Shown: positions 19,950 through 30,612 of the stretch, piece after piece
Position numbering within the stretch: position 1 is the stretch's first letter
How the letters are laid out: every line of letters starts with the position of its first letter
Assembly: GCA_012840465.1 (NCBI GenBank)
Contig: DULJ01000037.1
Location: forward strand, 1-62,237
Length of the DNA stretch: 62,237 nt
From: Caryophanales bacterium
Lineage (GTDB): Bacteria; Bacillota; Bacilli; Bacillales; Bacillaceae_J
Direction: 5' to 3'
Notes under the pieces: generated by a model
The model's database searches: none
What the model was told of the DNA's origin: nothing
The model's input: the letters and a program-made list of their open reading frames with translations, nothing else
Made by a program: the position numbers and the translations under genes

Positions 19950-21107
19950 CTAGGCTAAATATCCTGCTCTAATCTCATCTATAGCTTGTACAAATTTTTC
20001 AACTTCGTCTACTGTATTAAAAAGGCCAAAACTTGCCCTTACTGTACCGCCTTGTCCAATCGTTCCGATTGACTGATGGGCCAATGGTGAACAATGAAGG
20101 CCTGCCCTAACTGCAATTTTATAATGTTGGTCCAAAATCATCGCCACTTCTTGACTATCAACCCCGTCAATATTAAAGGAAATGACAGCAAGCTGTTTAC
20201 TATCTTCATCGGGACCGTATACAGTTACACCTTCCAATTTTTTAAGTCCCTTTTTGCAGGTATCCGTCAAAATCCGTTCATGATTAAATATTTCAGCAAG
20301 CCCTTTTTCCTTTATAAACAAAATACCTGCAAGGAGCCCTGCAATTCCTGGGGTATTCAAGGTCCCACTCTCTAATCTTTCCGGAAGTTCATCAGGCTGT
20401 TCAATTCTTTCAGAAAAATGACCTGTTCCACCGGTTACAAGTGGCTTCAACTCAATGTTTTTATTAATTAATAAAGCGCCCGTTCCTTGTGGCCCCATTA
20501 ATCCTTTATGGCCTGCAAAAGCTAAAAGGTCAATATTCATTTCTTCCATATTTAGTGGTAAAACTCCCGCTGTTTGTGAAGCATCCACCATAAATATGAG
20601 ATTATACTTTTTGCTTATTTCCCCTAACTGGGCAATAGGAATAATCGCCCCGGTCAAGTTGGAACCGTGGGTAACAACAAGTAATTTAGTTTCAGCTGTT
20701 ATTGCATTCTCTAACGCTTCAATATTAATTTCACCGTTATGGTTTGGCTGGATGTATGTAATTTCTATACCGATTTCGCTTTTCAAACGTTCTAAAGGAC
20801 GGCGGACTGAATTATGCTCATAAGCAGTTGTAATCACATGATCGCCGCGCTTTAAGGGAAGTCCTTGAATTCCTATATTAAGTGCTCCGGTCGCATTTTG
20901 GGTAAACACAACCCGCCTTGGATCTGCTAATCTAAAAAACTGAGCCAATTGAACCCGAGCCTCAAAGATTTTATTTCCCGCTTCATTCGCTAAGGCATGG
21001 CTGCCCCTTCCGGGATTAGCGCCGTATTTTGTCAATGCCTCAACTACCGCATCTATTACTTCTTTTGGTTTTGGAAAAGATGAAGCTGCTTGGTCAAAGT
21101 AAATCAT
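19950..21107 (-). CDS. Class V aminotransferase, cysteine desulfurase family
   Basis: This 385-aa PLP enzyme matches the cysteine desulfurase-like branch. It starts MIYFDQAASSFPKP. The PLP-binding Lys is in FAGHKGLMGPQG; VTHGSNLTG and VDASQTAGVLP line the cofactor site. The candidate catalytic Cys lies in RAGLHCSPLAHQ near the C-terminus. It would remove sulfur from cysteine as persulfide; the acceptor (Fe-S cluster, tRNA or other) cannot be told from sequence. It has a good GGGGGAG site and is followed by the DUF554 gene 14 bp on. Confidence 0.88.
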   Translation of the reverse strand: MIYFDQAASSFPKPKEVIDAVVEALTKYGANPGRGSHALANEAGNKIFEARVQLAQFFRLADPRRVVFTQNATGALNIGIQGLPLKRGDHVITTAYEHNSVRRPLERLKSEIGIEITYIQPNHNGEINIEALENAITAETKLLVVTHGSNLTGAIIPIAQLGEISKKYNLIFMVDASQTAGVLPLNMEEMNIDLLAFAGHKGLMGPQGTGALLINKNIELKPLVTGGTGHFSERIEQPDELPERLESGTLNTPGIAGLLAGILFIKEKGLAEIFNHERILTDTCKKGLKKLEGVTVYGPDEDSKQLAVISFNIDGVDSQEVAMILDQHYKIAVRAGLHCSPLAHQSIGTIGQGGTVRASFGLFNTVDEVEKFVQAIDEIRAGYLA

Positions 21108-21406
21108 AAAACTCCCCCTATTTAGTTAGATATTTCATAAGCCGATTATCGCTCTCTAAGTGTTCAGACACTTCATTGATATCATGTCCTCAAGCCTCTA
21201 AGCTAACCCGAATGAACATCTGGGTATTTCGAAGAAGTGAGACTACATTCGGGTCTTAACGCTTAGAGACTTAGTTTGCGTAATTCCTTTTATTTAGAAC
21301 GGCGTCTGAACAAACGCGTTTGCAATGATTGGCCTATGAAATATACTCTGGAATATAGACTTTGAGAAATTGATAAAAAATAAAACCACCTTATAGATGG
21401 CTTTTT
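21108..21406. other. Intergenic region with a long stem-loop upstream of the cysteine desulfurase gene
   Basis: The 299 bp hold a two-part inverted repeat: CTCTAAGC (21196-21203) with GCTTAGAG (21261-21268), and ACCCGAATG (21206-21214) with CATTCGGGT (21246-21254), separated by about 31 bases. The parB terminator lies at the far end (21370-21408). I recognised no known riboswitch. Confidence 0.6.
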
Positions 21407-21408
21407 TT
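21370..21408 (-). terminator. Terminator after parB
   Basis: On the minus strand AAAGCCATC and GGTGGTTTT form a short stem followed by ATTTTTTA. It overlaps the parB stop. Confidence 0.75.
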
Positions 21409-22273
21409 ACAATGACTCCCGATCAAGCAACTCCAAAATACGATTCAAATCGTCTGGGGAGTAAAATTCAATTTCAATTTTACCTTTATTTTTATTTTTA
21501 TTTTGTTTGATGGCAACAGCTGTTCCAAAACGGTCGCGAAGACGGGACTCCTGCTGTTTAATAAAAACATCCTTTGGTTTTTCTTTCTTCTTTGTTTCAC
21601 GTGAAACATTTTCGTTAAGACTTTGGACAATTTGTTCTAATTGGCGTACGTTCAAGTTTTCCTTTTTTATCTTTTCTACAAGCGGAAGCAGAAGTTCTTT
21701 GTCTTTAAGACCTAATAGTGTCCGTCCATGCCCCATTGTTAAGTCGCCATTTGAAATCAACGTTTTAACTGGCTCTGGCAATGCTAACAAGCGGATATGA
21801 TTTGCAATATGTGGACGACTTTTGCCTAAACGACCAGCCAGCTCCTCTTGTGTTAACTTCAGTTGTTCAATTAAAGTTTGGTAGGCCAATCCTTCTTCGA
21901 TTGGATTTAAATCTTCCCGCTGTAAGTTCTCAATTAAGGCTAGCTCCATCATTTGTTGTTCGGTATAATCCTTTACAATGACCGGAATTGTTTCTAAGCC
22001 TGCTTCTTTCGCTGCACGAAATCGTCTTTCACCAACGACAATATCATAGCCTTTAATGCTTTTTCTTACTACAATCGGTTGCAGAATTCCGTGAGTTTCA
22101 ATTGACTCTTTTAATTCTTTAATAGACTCCGGATCAAATGTTTTTCTAGGCTGATAGGGATTCGGACGGCATTCCTTTAACTTTACATTCTGGATTTTAT
22201 CCAAGGGTTCCAACACTTCATCTACCGAAAAATAAGCCCCCAGGCCTAACCCCTTCCCCAAACCTTTAGCCAT
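21407..22273 (-). CDS. parB: Chromosome partition protein ParB (Spo0J)
   Basis: This 288-aa CTP-dependent DNA clamp loads at parS and recruits SMC. It begins MAKGLGKGLGLGAYF, continues with the ParB N-domain (VVGERRFRAAKEAGL, the C-motif; [17 protein letters not shown]), the helix-turn-helix (QEELAGRLGKSRPHIANHIRLL) and a C-terminal dimer domain. The ATG at 22273 lies inside the end of parA, overlapping by 8 bp. A perfect parS site lies inside the gene at 21593-21608. Confidence 0.97.
   Translation of the reverse strand: MAKGLGKGLGLGAYFSVDEVLEPLDKIQNVKLKECRPNPYQPRKTFDPESIKELKESIETHGILQPIVVRKSIKGYDIVVGERRFRAAKEAGLETIPVIVKDYTEQQMMELALIENLQREDLNPIEEGLAYQTLIEQLKLTQEELAGRLGKSRPHIANHIRLLALPEPVKTLISNGDLTMGHGRTLLGLKDKELLLPLVEKIKKENLNVRQLEQIVQSLNENVSRETKKKEKPKDVFIKQQESRLRDRFGTAVAIKQNKNKNKGKIEIEFYSPDDLNRILELLDRESL
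21593..21608. other. parS site inside parB
   Basis: TGTTTCACGTGAAACA, a perfect palindrome, in the parB coding sequence. The same placement (parS within spo0J) is known in B. subtilis. Confidence 0.96.
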
Positions 22274-23027
22274 TAGCAATCACTTCCTTAGCAAAATCTA
22301 GATATACCTCTGCCCCTCTTGACTTAGGGTCATAAATAATAATTGGTTTACCGTGACTTGGTGCTTCGCTTAACCTGATATTGCGTGGAATGATAGAATG
22401 GTAAACTCTGTCCTGGAAATACTTTTTAACTTCATCTATTACTTGAATTCCAAGATTTGTTCTTGCATCAAGCATCGTTAATAAAACTCCGTCAATTTTT
22501 AATGATTGATTTAAATGCTTTTGGACTAATCTCACTGTATTTAATAATTGACTAAGACCTTCAAGGGCGTAATATTCACATTGTACTGGAATAATAACTG
22601 AATCCGCAGCCGTTAAAGCGTTCAAGGTTAATAATCCTAATGAAGGAGGACAATCAATAATGATATAATCGTACTCTCCGACAAGTGGCTCAAGTGCTCT
22701 TTTTAAACGGACTTCCCTCGAAATAGTTGGCACTAATTCTATTTCTGCACCGGCCAACTGGATGGTCGAAGGCAATACATATAGGTTTTCTACATTAGTA
22801 GGCAGGACCACTGTTTTTGCTTCTTCATCATCAACTAAAACATTATAGACGCATTGCTCCACATCTGCCTTTTCAACGCCAACCCCGCTTGATGCATTCC
22901 CTTGCGGATCTATATCAACAAGTAACACTCTTTTCCCTAAATATGCTAGACATGCACTCAAATTCACCGAAGTCGTTGTTTTTCCAACTCCGCCTTTTTG
23001 GTTTGCAATTGCAATAGTTTTACCCAT
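22266..23027 (-). CDS. parA: Chromosome partition ATPase ParA (Soj)
   Basis: This 253-aa protein has a deviant Walker A motif, KGGVGKTTTSVN, at residues 10-21, followed by VLLVDIDPQGN and IIIDCPPSLG. Soj binds ATP and DNA non-specifically; its monomer/dimer switch is controlled by ParB and it regulates DnaA at the origin. It overlaps parB, and the parAB pair is a single transcription unit. A family A repeat separates it from noc. Confidence 0.97.
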   Translation of the reverse strand: MGKTIAIANQKGGVGKTTTSVNLSACLAYLGKRVLLVDIDPQGNASSGVGVEKADVEQCVYNVLVDDEEAKTVVLPTNVENLYVLPSTIQLAGAEIELVPTISREVRLKRALEPLVGEYDYIIIDCPPSLGLLTLNALTAADSVIIPVQCEYYALEGLSQLLNTVRLVQKHLNQSLKIDGVLLTMLDARTNLGIQVIDEVKKYFQDRVYHSIIPRNIRLSEAPSHGKPIIIYDPKSRGAEVYLDFAKEVIANG

Positions 23028-23192
23028 GCTGTCACCTACCTTCCTTTAAAGAGAAGCTTGTCCTATAACAGTTATCTGTTAGGTCAATGGATTAAATCGT
23101 TTTATCTTTTTCATACTTTTCTATTTTATCATGAATTCCGATGAATTTCGTTTTAAAAATAAAAAAACCATCTACTTTTTTAGTGATGGATA

Positions 23193-23309
23193 AGAAATCA
23201 AATGTGCCTTGGCGTATTTGCCCCAGACTTTTTAGGTCCACAGGATGTGGGTCACCGCCGAAGGCTTTAACTTTATTCAGTAGGGTTTGAACTTCTACTG
23301 AATAAAGTT
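23193..23309. repeat. Family A repeat, short copy between noc and parA
   Basis: It shares TCAAATG-GCCTTGGCGTATTTG, a CCACAGGATGTGG hairpin and a terminal hairpin AACTTTATTCAGTAG / CTACTGAATAAAGTT with the copy at 42944-43130, which is in the opposite orientation. The terminal hairpin may serve as the noc terminator. Confidence 0.8.
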
Positions 23310-23312
23310 ATG

Positions 23313-24176
23313 TTACTTTTTTGGTATTTTTATCGTAAATTGAATATAATCTTCATGTTCTTCTTCCTGACTATCTATTTTCATTCCAGTACTGGCTACC
23401 ATATTAAGTGATTGACGAATTGTATTCATCGCAATTCTGGTATCCTTGCTAAATGCTTTTCTTTTCGGCTTGGGCTTTTTCACTTTACTTTCGAGCATTT
23501 TAATAACACGTTCTTCTGTCTGTTTTACATTTAAGTGTTTTTCGATGATCTCTTCTAAAAGCTTTTCTTGTAATTCCTGTTCCTTTAGTGGAATTAATGC
23601 CCTGGCGTGTCTTTCTGTAATTTTCTTTTGCAACAGTGCCTCTTGAATAGCTTCTGGTAATTTTAATAGACGAAGTTTATTGGCAACAGTTGATTGGCCC
23701 TTGCCTAATCTTTGTGCTAATGCCTCTTGCGTTAAATTATGCAACTCTAATAGTCTAGCATAGGCAATTGCTTCTTCCAGCGGAGACAACTCCTCCCGCT
23801 GTAGGTTCTCAATTAAAGCAACTGAAGCTGTTTCCGTATCATTAAAGTCTTTAATAATAGCCGGAATTGTATCCCACCCAAGCTTCGTAACAGCCCGCCA
23901 TCTTCTTTCTCCAGCAATAATTTCATATTTACCTTTTTCATATTCTCTTAAAACAATAGGCTGAATGATTCCATGGATATGAATTGTCTGCATTAATTCA
24001 TTGATTTTTTCATCAACAAATACAGTACGTGGCTGAAAACGATTTGGAATAATATCCCCAATAGGGATCCGCTTCACTTCTTCATTTTCTGTTATTAATT
24101 CTTTCTTTGGTTCTACATCATTAGTCTCTACAGTCTTTTCCCCTATACCAAAAAGGCGCGAAAAAGGGTGTTTCAT
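23313..24176 (-). CDS. noc: Nucleoid occlusion protein Noc
   Basis: This 287-aa ParB paralogue blocks division over the nucleoid. The N-terminus [14 protein letters not shown] is a short amphipathic segment like the membrane-targeting helix of Noc. The CTP-binding motif is visible as [15 protein letters not shown], followed by [17 protein letters not shown] and the helix-turn-helix [33 protein letters not shown] precedes the start. It lies between rsmG and parA as in Bacillus. No obvious Noc-binding palindrome (CCCGGG core) was seen nearby. Confidence 0.95.
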   Translation of the reverse strand: MKHPFSRLFGIGEKTVETNDVEPKKELITENEEVKRIPIGDIIPNRFQPRTVFVDEKINELMQTIHIHGIIQPIVLREYEKGKYEIIAGERRWRAVTKLGWDTIPAIIKDFNDTETASVALIENLQREELSPLEEAIAYARLLELHNLTQEALAQRLGKGQSTVANKLRLLKLPEAIQEALLQKKITERHARALIPLKEQELQEKLLEEIIEKHLNVKQTEERVIKMLESKVKKPKPKRKAFSKDTRIAMNTIRQSLNMVASTGMKIDSQEEEHEDYIQFTIKIPKK

Positions 24177-24302
24177 TTTTCATACACCACCTTTTGAATA
24201 CTACAAAAAAGCAATACAATTCGACATGTACTTCTATTTTCTATGGAAATAGAAAATCCTACAATATCAAATTTGAAAATGTCATAAATAAATATACTCC
24301 AG

Positions 24303-24318
24303 TGTTTCACGTGAAACA
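24303..24318. other. parS site between noc and rsmG
   Basis: TGTTTCACGTGAAACA, perfect, in the noc-rsmG spacer about 7 kb from dnaA. Confidence 0.95.
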
Positions 24319-24346
24319 TAAACAAAGCTTAGGAGCATGGACCTAT

Positions 24347-25063
24347 TTACTCAATTGGAGTTTTGTTAGGTGTCCCTGGTTTTCTTGGATACTTATTAGG
24401 CGTTTTACGCTCCTTTTTAAGGATTACGATATTACGCTCACTGTTTTCTATAGGTAATTGAAAGTTATGTATACTTTCTACTTTACAGCCTAATACTTCA
24501 ATTGCTTTTTTTCCAGCTTCCAGCTCTTCTGCTAGATTCGCACCTTTCATCCCTATGAAGTACCCACCAACCTTTGCCAACGGGATGCATAATTCACTTA
24601 ATACCGACAGCCTAGCAACAGCCCTTGCCATTACTATATCATACGACTCTCTTATTTCAGGTCTTTTTCCGAATGTTTCAGCACGGTCATGATAAAAAGT
24701 AACCTGATCTAATTGCAAAGAAGATGCTAATTCATTTAAAAAAGTAATCCTTTTTTGCAGTGAATCAACGATTGAAATAGAAAGATGTGGGAAACATATT
24801 TTTAAGGGGATACTTGGAAACCCTGCCCCTGCTCCGACATCGCAGATTTTATACTCTTTTGTAAAATCAAAGTAAAATGCTGCTGTTATCGAATCATAGA
24901 AATGTTTCAAATAAACTTCCGGCTTATCAGTAATGGCCGTTAAGTTCATTTTTTCATTCCATTCGACTAATGTGTTATAATACAGGTTGAATTGTTCTAG
25001 TTGCCTAGAGGAAAGGGAGATCCCCTTTTCCTCTAGGCTTGTTTGAAATAATTGAATATCCAT
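24347..25063 (-). CDS. rsmG: 16S rRNA m7G methyltransferase RsmG (GidB)
   Basis: This 238-aa SAM-dependent enzyme methylates G527 (E. coli numbering) of 16S rRNA, the position linked to streptomycin resistance when lost. The SAM loop is [15 protein letters not shown] (about 73-87), followed by [11 protein letters not shown] and [11 protein letters not shown]. The ATG at 25063 follows AGGGG with 7 bp; a TTG two codons earlier is less likely. It begins 10 bp after the mnmG stop, so the two are one operon. The C-terminus is basic and Pro-rich. Confidence 0.95.
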   Translation of the reverse strand: MDIQLFQTSLEEKGISLSSRQLEQFNLYYNTLVEWNEKMNLTAITDKPEVYLKHFYDSITAAFYFDFTKEYKICDVGAGAGFPSIPLKICFPHLSISIVDSLQKRITFLNELASSLQLDQVTFYHDRAETFGKRPEIRESYDIVMARAVARLSVLSELCIPLAKVGGYFIGMKGANLAEELEAGKKAIEVLGCKVESIHNFQLPIENSERNIVILKKERKTPNKYPRKPGTPNKTPIE

Positions 25064-25073
25064 AATCAATCCC

Positions 25074-26960
25074 CTATTGTTGAATTCTCGCTATTTTCCC
25101 TTGCTCTAAATAAACTAAAAGAATAGAAATATCAGCAGGGTTGACACCAGAAATCCGGGATGCTTGTCCGACTGATAGTGGACGAATTTGTGACAGCTTT
25201 TGGCGAGCTTCGGATGCAATTCCTGTTATAGCATCATAATCAATATCAACTGGAATCTTTTTATCTTCCATCTTCTTCATACGCTCAACTTGCTGCAATG
25301 ATTTTTCAATATAACCTGCATACTTAATTTGAATCTCAACCTGTTCCGTTACATCAATAGGCAGTTCCTCTTCAACTGGGGCTAATTGCATTAGCAGTTC
25401 ATACGTCATTTCCGGACGTTTTAATAAATCAGAAGCCCGTACACCATCTTTAAGCGGACTGCCACCCAATTGTTGAATCAAATTCTGTACCTGTTCATTA
25501 GGCTTAATAATAATGCTTTCCAGCCTATTTATTTCTCGTTCTACTTTTTCTTTTTTCTCTAAGAATCTTTCGTATCTTTCATCGGAAATTAAGCCGATTT
25601 TATGTCCAATTTCTGTAAGCCGTAGATCAGCGTTATCATGGCGCAATAATAATCGATATTCAGCTCGTGATGTTAATAAACGGTATGGATCGATTGTTCC
25701 CTTTGTAACTAAATCATCAATTAATACACCGATATAGGCTTGAGATCGATCTAAGATAACAGGTTCTTTATTTAAAATTTTACAAGCGGCATTAATTCCA
25801 GCCATTAATCCTTGGCCCGCTGCTTCTTCATAGCCGGATGTTCCATTAATTTGACCCGCTGTAAATAAATTTTGAATTAGCTTTGTTTCTAGTGTTGGCC
25901 ATAATTGGGTAGGATGGACCATATCGTATTCAATCGCATAACCCGCCCTCATCAATTCGGCATTTTCTAACCCTGGTACTGAGTGAACCATCTCCACTTG
26001 GACCTCTTCAGGTAAGCTTGTGGAAAGTCCTTGGACATAGACTTCTTCGGTATTTCGGCCCTCTGGCTCAAGGAAGATTTGATGGCGTGGTTTATCATTG
26101 AAGCGAACAATTTTGTCTTCAATCGATGGACAGTACCGTGTCCCGATCCCTTCAATCATCCCTGAATACATGGGACTGCGATGTAGATTGGCATGAATGA
26201 TTTCGTGAGTTTTCGGACTAGTATAAGTCAACCAGCATGGAATTTGATCCGTGATCAATTCAAGCGTTTCATAAGAGAATGCTCGTCGCTCTTCATCACC
26301 GGGTTGAATCTCCGTTTTACTATAATCGATCGTTTGCCCCTTGATACGCATTGGTGTACCTGTTTTGAACCGGCCCATATCAAGTCCTAATTCTTTAAGA
26401 TTTTTGGACAAATCTACGGAAGCCCGTTGGTTATTCGGACCACTTTCGTAAGCAAAGTCACCAATAATGATCTTTCCTCTTAAAAATGTACCTGTAGTAA
26501 TAATAACAGCCTTGGCGTAATACATGGCACCTGTTTCGGTTACGACACCTTTACATTCTTCATTCTCTACAATGAGGCTCTTAACCATGGCTTGTTTCAA
26601 TACTAAATTTTCTTCTTTCTCTAACGTGTACTTCATTTCCTTTTGGTAATGATGTTTATCAGCCTGTGCTCTTAGTGCTCTAACAGCAGGGCCCTTACCT
26701 GTATTCAACATTCTCATTTGAATATGGGTTTTATCAATATTCCGCCCCATTTCACCACCAAGGGCATCTATTTCACGCACAACGATTCCTTTTGCCGGTC
26801 CTCCAATCGAGGGATTACAAGGCATAAACGCAACCATATCTAAATTTAAAGTTAAAACTAAAGTTTTTGCACCCATTCTTGCTGCGGCAAGTGCTGCTTC
26901 ACAACCAGCATGCCCTGCACCTACAACAATTACATCATATGAACCAGCATGATACTCCAT
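25074..26960 (-). CDS. mnmG: tRNA uridine-5-carboxymethylaminomethyl enzyme MnmG (GidA)
   Basis: This 628-aa FAD enzyme acts with MnmE to modify the wobble uridine of certain tRNAs. The FAD-binding site is [19 protein letters not shown] near the N-terminus. Also visible are [11 protein letters not shown], the [15 protein letters not shown] region with the second FAD contact, and the C-terminal helical domain with [16 protein letters not shown] lies before the start. A shortened family B repeat separates it from mnmE. Confidence 0.97.
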   Translation of the reverse strand: MEYHAGSYDVIVVGAGHAGCEAALAAARMGAKTLVLTLNLDMVAFMPCNPSIGGPAKGIVVREIDALGGEMGRNIDKTHIQMRMLNTGKGPAVRALRAQADKHHYQKEMKYTLEKEENLVLKQAMVKSLIVENEECKGVVTETGAMYYAKAVIITTGTFLRGKIIIGDFAYESGPNNQRASVDLSKNLKELGLDMGRFKTGTPMRIKGQTIDYSKTEIQPGDEERRAFSYETLELITDQIPCWLTYTSPKTHEIIHANLHRSPMYSGMIEGIGTRYCPSIEDKIVRFNDKPRHQIFLEPEGRNTEEVYVQGLSTSLPEEVQVEMVHSVPGLENAELMRAGYAIEYDMVHPTQLWPTLETKLIQNLFTAGQINGTSGYEEAAGQGLMAGINAACKILNKEPVILDRSQAYIGVLIDDLVTKGTIDPYRLLTSRAEYRLLLRHDNADLRLTEIGHKIGLISDERYERFLEKKEKVEREINRLESIIIKPNEQVQNLIQQLGGSPLKDGVRASDLLKRPEMTYELLMQLAPVEEELPIDVTEQVEIQIKYAGYIEKSLQQVERMKKMEDKKIPVDIDYDAITGIASEARQKLSQIRPLSVGQASRISGVNPADISILLVYLEQGKIARIQQ

Positions 26961-26976
26961 AAAAAACCTCCTAATT

Positions 26977-27036
26977 AGAAAAGCGTAAGCACCCGTTTGG
27001 CGACGTTCACGAGTCGCTGGGTGCTAAAGCTGGACA
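26977..27036 (-). repeat. Family B repeat, internally deleted copy between mnmE and mnmG
   Basis: Only the outer stem remains: AGCACCC and GGCGAC at the left pair with GTCGC and GGGTGCT at the right, around a short loop. The junction is again TTAGAAAAGCG. Confidence 0.85.
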
Positions 27037-27058
27037 TCAACGTACAATCCAGCCAGCC

Positions 27059-28438
27059 CTATTTACCTAAACAAAATTGTGAAAATAATTGATTAATTAA
27101 GCTCTCATGTACAGTATCTCCAATTATTTCCCCTAAGATTTCCCACGTTCTTGTAAAATCTATTTGAATTAAATCAATTGGGATCCCTGCATCGATCCCA
27201 GAAAGAACGTCATCAATTGCCTTTTGGGCCTGATTTAATAGTGCAATATGACGAGTATTAGATACATAGGTCATATCTCCTGATTCTAGCTTTCCTGTAA
27301 AAAATAACCCTGAAATAGCTTCCTCCAATTGGTCTATGCCAGATTCTTCTTTTAAAGATGTTGAAATGACTGGATAATTGTCAGCAAGTTTTTTAACTTC
27401 AGCAATATCAACTTTTCTGTCTAAATCAATTTTATTTACAAGTACAATCACATCCATACCACGTGCAGCTTCAAACAGCTTTTTGTCCTCCACTGTTAAT
27501 GGCTCAGCATGATTTAGGACTAATAAAATTAGATCCGCTTCTTTGAGAACCTGTTTTGATCGTTCGACACCTATTCTTTCAACAATGTCCTCTGTTTCCC
27601 TAATTCCCGCCGTATCTACAAGACGTAATGGGACACCGCGAACATTGACATATTCCTCAATGACATCACGGGTCGTACCTGGAATTTCAGTAACAATAGC
27701 TTTATTTTCATGTACTAGACTATTTAATAGTGATGATTTTCCAACATTCGGGCGTCCAATAATAACTGTCGAAATGCCATCACGCAATATTTTTCCTTGC
27801 TTCGATGTCTCAAGCAACTTCGCAATTTCCGCTTTAATTTCAGTCGCCTTTTCTAATAATAATTGATGTGTCATTTCTTCAACATCATCATATTCAGGAT
27901 AATCTATGTTCACTTCAACATGGGCAAGCGTCTCAAGGATGGTTTGCCTTAATTGCCGTACTAATTTCGACAATCTCCCTTCCATTTGGCCGATCGCCAC
28001 ATTCATCGCTCGGTCAGTTTTAGCCCGAATTAAATCCATCACAGCCTCTGCCTGCGACAAATCAATTCTACCATTTAAAAAAGCACGCTTAGTAAACTCC
28101 CCAGGTTCTGCTAAACGTACTCCATGATTTAATACAAGTTGCAAAACCCGATTCACGGAAACAAGACCACCATGACAGTTGATTTCGACAATATCCTCTC
28201 TTGTAAAGGTTCTTGGTGCCCGCAAAACTGAAAGCATAACCTCTTCCACTTTTTCATTCGTTTCCGGGTCAACAATAAACCCATAATGAATCGTATGGCT
28301 TTCTACTTCCTCTATGTTTTTCCCTTTAAAGATCTGATTGGCTGCTTTTACTGCCTCTGATCCGCTTATTCTTACAATTGCAATCGCTCCTTCCCCCATC
28401 GGAGTCGATATCGCCGCAATCGTATCCATTTCCATCAT
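27059..28438 (-). CDS. mnmE: tRNA-modifying GTPase MnmE
   Basis: This 459-aa protein is the partner of MnmG. The N-terminal domain binds folate ([22 protein letters not shown]). The helical domain holds an inserted G domain with [27 protein letters not shown] and VNKIDLD. The end is FCLGK, the conserved C-x-G-K. The ATG at 28438 follows GAGAGGTG; nearby ATGs at 28435 and 28429 are alternatives. It is upstream of mnmG and rsmG, with three DnaA boxes before it. Confidence 0.96.
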   Translation of the reverse strand: MMEMDTIAAISTPMGEGAIAIVRISGSEAVKAANQIFKGKNIEEVESHTIHYGFIVDPETNEKVEEVMLSVLRAPRTFTREDIVEINCHGGLVSVNRVLQLVLNHGVRLAEPGEFTKRAFLNGRIDLSQAEAVMDLIRAKTDRAMNVAIGQMEGRLSKLVRQLRQTILETLAHVEVNIDYPEYDDVEEMTHQLLLEKATEIKAEIAKLLETSKQGKILRDGISTVIIGRPNVGKSSLLNSLVHENKAIVTEIPGTTRDVIEEYVNVRGVPLRLVDTAGIRETEDIVERIGVERSKQVLKEADLILLVLNHAEPLTVEDKKLFEAARGMDVIVLVNKIDLDRKVDIAEVKKLADNYPVISTSLKEESGIDQLEEAISGLFFTGKLESGDMTYVSNTRHIALLNQAQKAIDDVLSGIDAGIPIDLIQIDFTRTWEILGEIIGDTVHESLINQLFSQFCLGK

Positions 28439-28763
28439 ACTATCACCTCTCAATCGCCAACTGGCTTTTTATAAAAAAAAATAATCATCGTGATCTATAT
28501 TTTATCCACAGTGGATAACTTTTTAATTTTTTAAGCAATATATTTAGTTTAACTTATCCACAATAGGGAACGCAACTGCAAAACTTTGATATTGTACATT
28601 CATATTTTCTCTCAATGGAAATTTGCCAAAAATCGATTCACGGCAATAAAACAAATAAAAAAGCATGGCAGCTACTAGAGTTAATCTAGTTCTGCCATGC
28701 TTCTCATGTTTATCAAACATAATCTTTGATCCTCCTCGCAAACTACCTTTGAAAATCACAAAG
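28439..28763. other. mnmE-jag intergenic region with DnaA boxes and the jag terminator
   Basis: This 325-bp stretch holds two perfect DnaA boxes, TTATCCACA at 28502-28510 and 28554-28562, and one near box AGTGGATAA at 28510-28518. The jag terminator lies at 28652-28702. A short reading frame here (about 58-71 codons, minus strand) runs through the terminator hairpin and is not believed. Confidence 0.75.
28652..28702 (-). terminator. Intrinsic terminator of the rpmH-rnpA-yidC-jag unit
   Basis: On the minus strand AAGCATGGCAG pairs with CTGCCATGCTT and an inner ACTAGA pairs with TCTAGT; TTTTTTATTTG follows. Confidence 0.92.
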
Positions 28764-29387
28764 TTAATTCGGGATGATCACGATATGACGATTTGGTTCT
28801 ATTCCATCAGATGAAGTTGATACACCATCAACATCATAAAGAGCAGAATGGATAATTTTTCTTTCAAACGACGGCATTGGTTCTAAAACGACTTTTGTTT
28901 TCGTCTTCTTAGCTTTTGCCGCTAATCTTGTTGCCAGCTGTTCCAATGTTTCTTTACGGCGTAATCGATAGTCCTCAGCATCTACAATTACAGTTAAGTA
29001 ATCCTCTGAATACTTATTGGCCACTAATTGAACTAAATATTGAAGAGAATTCAATGTTTGACCCCGCTTTCCAATAAGGATTGCGACATCATCACCTGAA
29101 ATTTTAAATGAAAGCTCTTTGCCGTGTTGAGATTTTTCAACAGTCGCTGAAATGCCCATCTTTTTAATGACATTTTCTAAATAGGTTTGAGCTTCAAAAA
29201 CAGGGTCAATCTTAACTGTAAGCTTTACGATCACTGGTCTGTTTCCAAAAAAGCCGAATAGGCCCTTTTTGCCTTCATCAATGATTAAAACATCTACTTT
29301 GTCTTTTGAAACATTAAGTTCCTTTAATCCAGATTCAATCGCTGCATCAACTGTTTGTCCTGTACCGGTAGCTGTTACTTGTTTCAC
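28764..29387 (-). CDS. jag: RNA-binding protein Jag (KhpB/EloR)
   Basis: This 207-aa protein has a Jag-N domain (1-50, [20 protein letters not shown]), a KH domain (about 75-150) with [16 protein letters not shown], and a C-terminal R3H domain with [11 protein letters not shown]. It binds RNA and, in related cocci, works with KhpA in cell elongation; in Bacillus it is co-transcribed with spoIIIJ. The start is the GTG at 29387, overlapping the yidC stop by 4 bp. Confidence 0.95.
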   Translation of the reverse strand: MKQVTATGTGQTVDAAIESGLKELNVSKDKVDVLIIDEGKKGLFGFFGNRPVIVKLTVKIDPVFEAQTYLENVIKKMGISATVEKSQHGKELSFKISGDDVAILIGKRGQTLNSLQYLVQLVANKYSEDYLTVIVDAEDYRLRRKETLEQLATRLAAKAKKTKTKVVLEPMPSFERKIIHSALYDVDGVSTSSDGIEPNRHIVIIPN

Positions 29388-30151
29388 TTCTTCGCTCCCC
29401 CTGTAGCATTCACTTCAGTTTTTACTGGACCTTTAATGAAAAAAGTTTGGACAATCATAAAAATATTACCCACTACCCAATACAGTGATAATGCAGCTGG
29501 GAATGAAACTGCGAATACAACAATCATAACAGGCATAATGTACAGCATCATTTTCATCTGCGGATTATTTTCCATACCATGCATCATCATTTTTTGCTGT
29601 AGGAATGTAGTCGCACCAGCAATTAAAGGCAAAATATAAAACGGATCCTTTTCTCCAAGGTCAAACCACAAGAAACTATGATTTGCAATTTCAGCTGTCC
29701 TCATAATGGCATGGTAAAATCCAATTAAGATTGGCATTTGAATAAATAGTGGGAAACACCCTGCCAAAGGGTTAACACCATGTTTTTGGAATAATGCCAT
29801 TGTTTCCTGTTGAAGCTTTTGTTGTGTCTTCGGATCTTTAGAAGCATATTTTTGTTGAAGTTCTTTTATTTCCGGTTGAATAGCTTGCATCGCTTTTGAA
29901 TTTTTGGTTTGCTTGATCATTAAAGGCAAAATGGCCAAACGAATAACAATTGTAACAACAATTATCGAAAGTCCATAATTAGAACCAAATAAATTAGCAA
30001 CATACGTTATTAACCAGGATAATGGATAAACAAAATACTGGTTCCAAATCCCTTCACTCTCTGCAGTGATGGGTTCATTCACTTGCGAACACGCCGATAA
30101 AACCGCTAAGAGACCTACTAAGGTCAAAATCAGGGCGATTCTTTTCTTCAA
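29384..30151 (-). CDS. spoIIIJ: Membrane protein insertase YidC1 (SpoIIIJ)
   Basis: This 255-aa Oxa1/YidC-type insertase places proteins in the membrane; the SpoIIIJ form is needed for sigma-G activity in the forespore. It has a lipoprotein signal (about 1-22) with lipobox LSAC, then five helices. The central region has [19 protein letters not shown], whose Arg in the first helix is the functional residue. The start is a TTG after GGAGG with an 8-bp gap. It sits between rnpA and jag, the usual order, and jag overlaps it. Confidence 0.95.
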   Translation of the reverse strand: MKKRIALILTLVGLLAVLSACSQVNEPITAESEGIWNQYFVYPLSWLITYVANLFGSNYGLSIIVVTIVIRLAILPLMIKQTKNSKAMQAIQPEIKELQQKYASKDPKTQQKLQQETMALFQKHGVNPLAGCFPLFIQMPILIGFYHAIMRTAEIANHSFLWFDLGEKDPFYILPLIAGATTFLQQKMMMHGMENNPQMKMMLYIMPVMIVVFAVSFPAALSLYWVVGNIFMIVQTFFIKGPVKTEVNATGGAKK

Positions 30152-30249
30152 ACTCCGTTCCTCCTTCTTACGAATCCCTATGTTCCTATGTATGATAGAT
30201 TTATATTACCATTTAAAATATGACATTCATAATATAAATCCTCTCAAAA

Positions 30250-30600
30250 TCAACTTATTTTCTTTGTAAACGCTTTTGCTATTTTTAATACGTGCATTAA
30301 ACTTTTCTTTGTCTCATGAAAGTTCATTTCCGCTGTCGGCTTCCGAGCAATTATGACGTAATCCACATTTTGCTTTAAGTCTTCCTTCAGCTCCAGAAAG
30401 ACCTGCCTCACATATCTTTTTATCTGATTTCGAACGACGGCTTTTCCAATTTTTTTACTCACAGACAAGCCAATTCTCATTTCAATTTGCTCCGGTTTTT
30501 CTAGCATATAAATGACAAATTGCCGATTTGCCACGGATACTCCTCGTTTAAAAACTGCTTGAAATTCATCATTCTTTTTAATTCTATTCCTTTTGTTCAC
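30250..30600 (-). CDS. rnpA: Ribonuclease P protein component
   Basis: This 116-aa basic protein assists the RNase P RNA in cutting the 5' leader from pre-tRNAs. The signature is visible as [27 protein letters not shown]. The start is a GTG at 30600 after CGGAGTGA. Unusually, about 360 bp of family B repeats lie between it and rpmH, and a repeat end (GCGGAAGCGCC) abuts the ribosome-binding site. Confidence 0.95.
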   Translation of the reverse strand: MNKRNRIKKNDEFQAVFKRGVSVANRQFVIYMLEKPEQIEMRIGLSVSKKIGKAVVRNQIKRYVRQVFLELKEDLKQNVDYVIIARKPTAEMNFHETKKSLMHVLKIAKAFTKKIS

Positions 30601-30612
30601 AAAAATTCACTC

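Noticed and set aside
28544-28759. Possible 58-71 aa gene between mnmE and jag (minus strand) with an AGGAGG site
   Set aside because: The frame runs straight through the jag terminator hairpin and its T-run, and crosses a DnaA box. Its sequence has no recognisable protein features.
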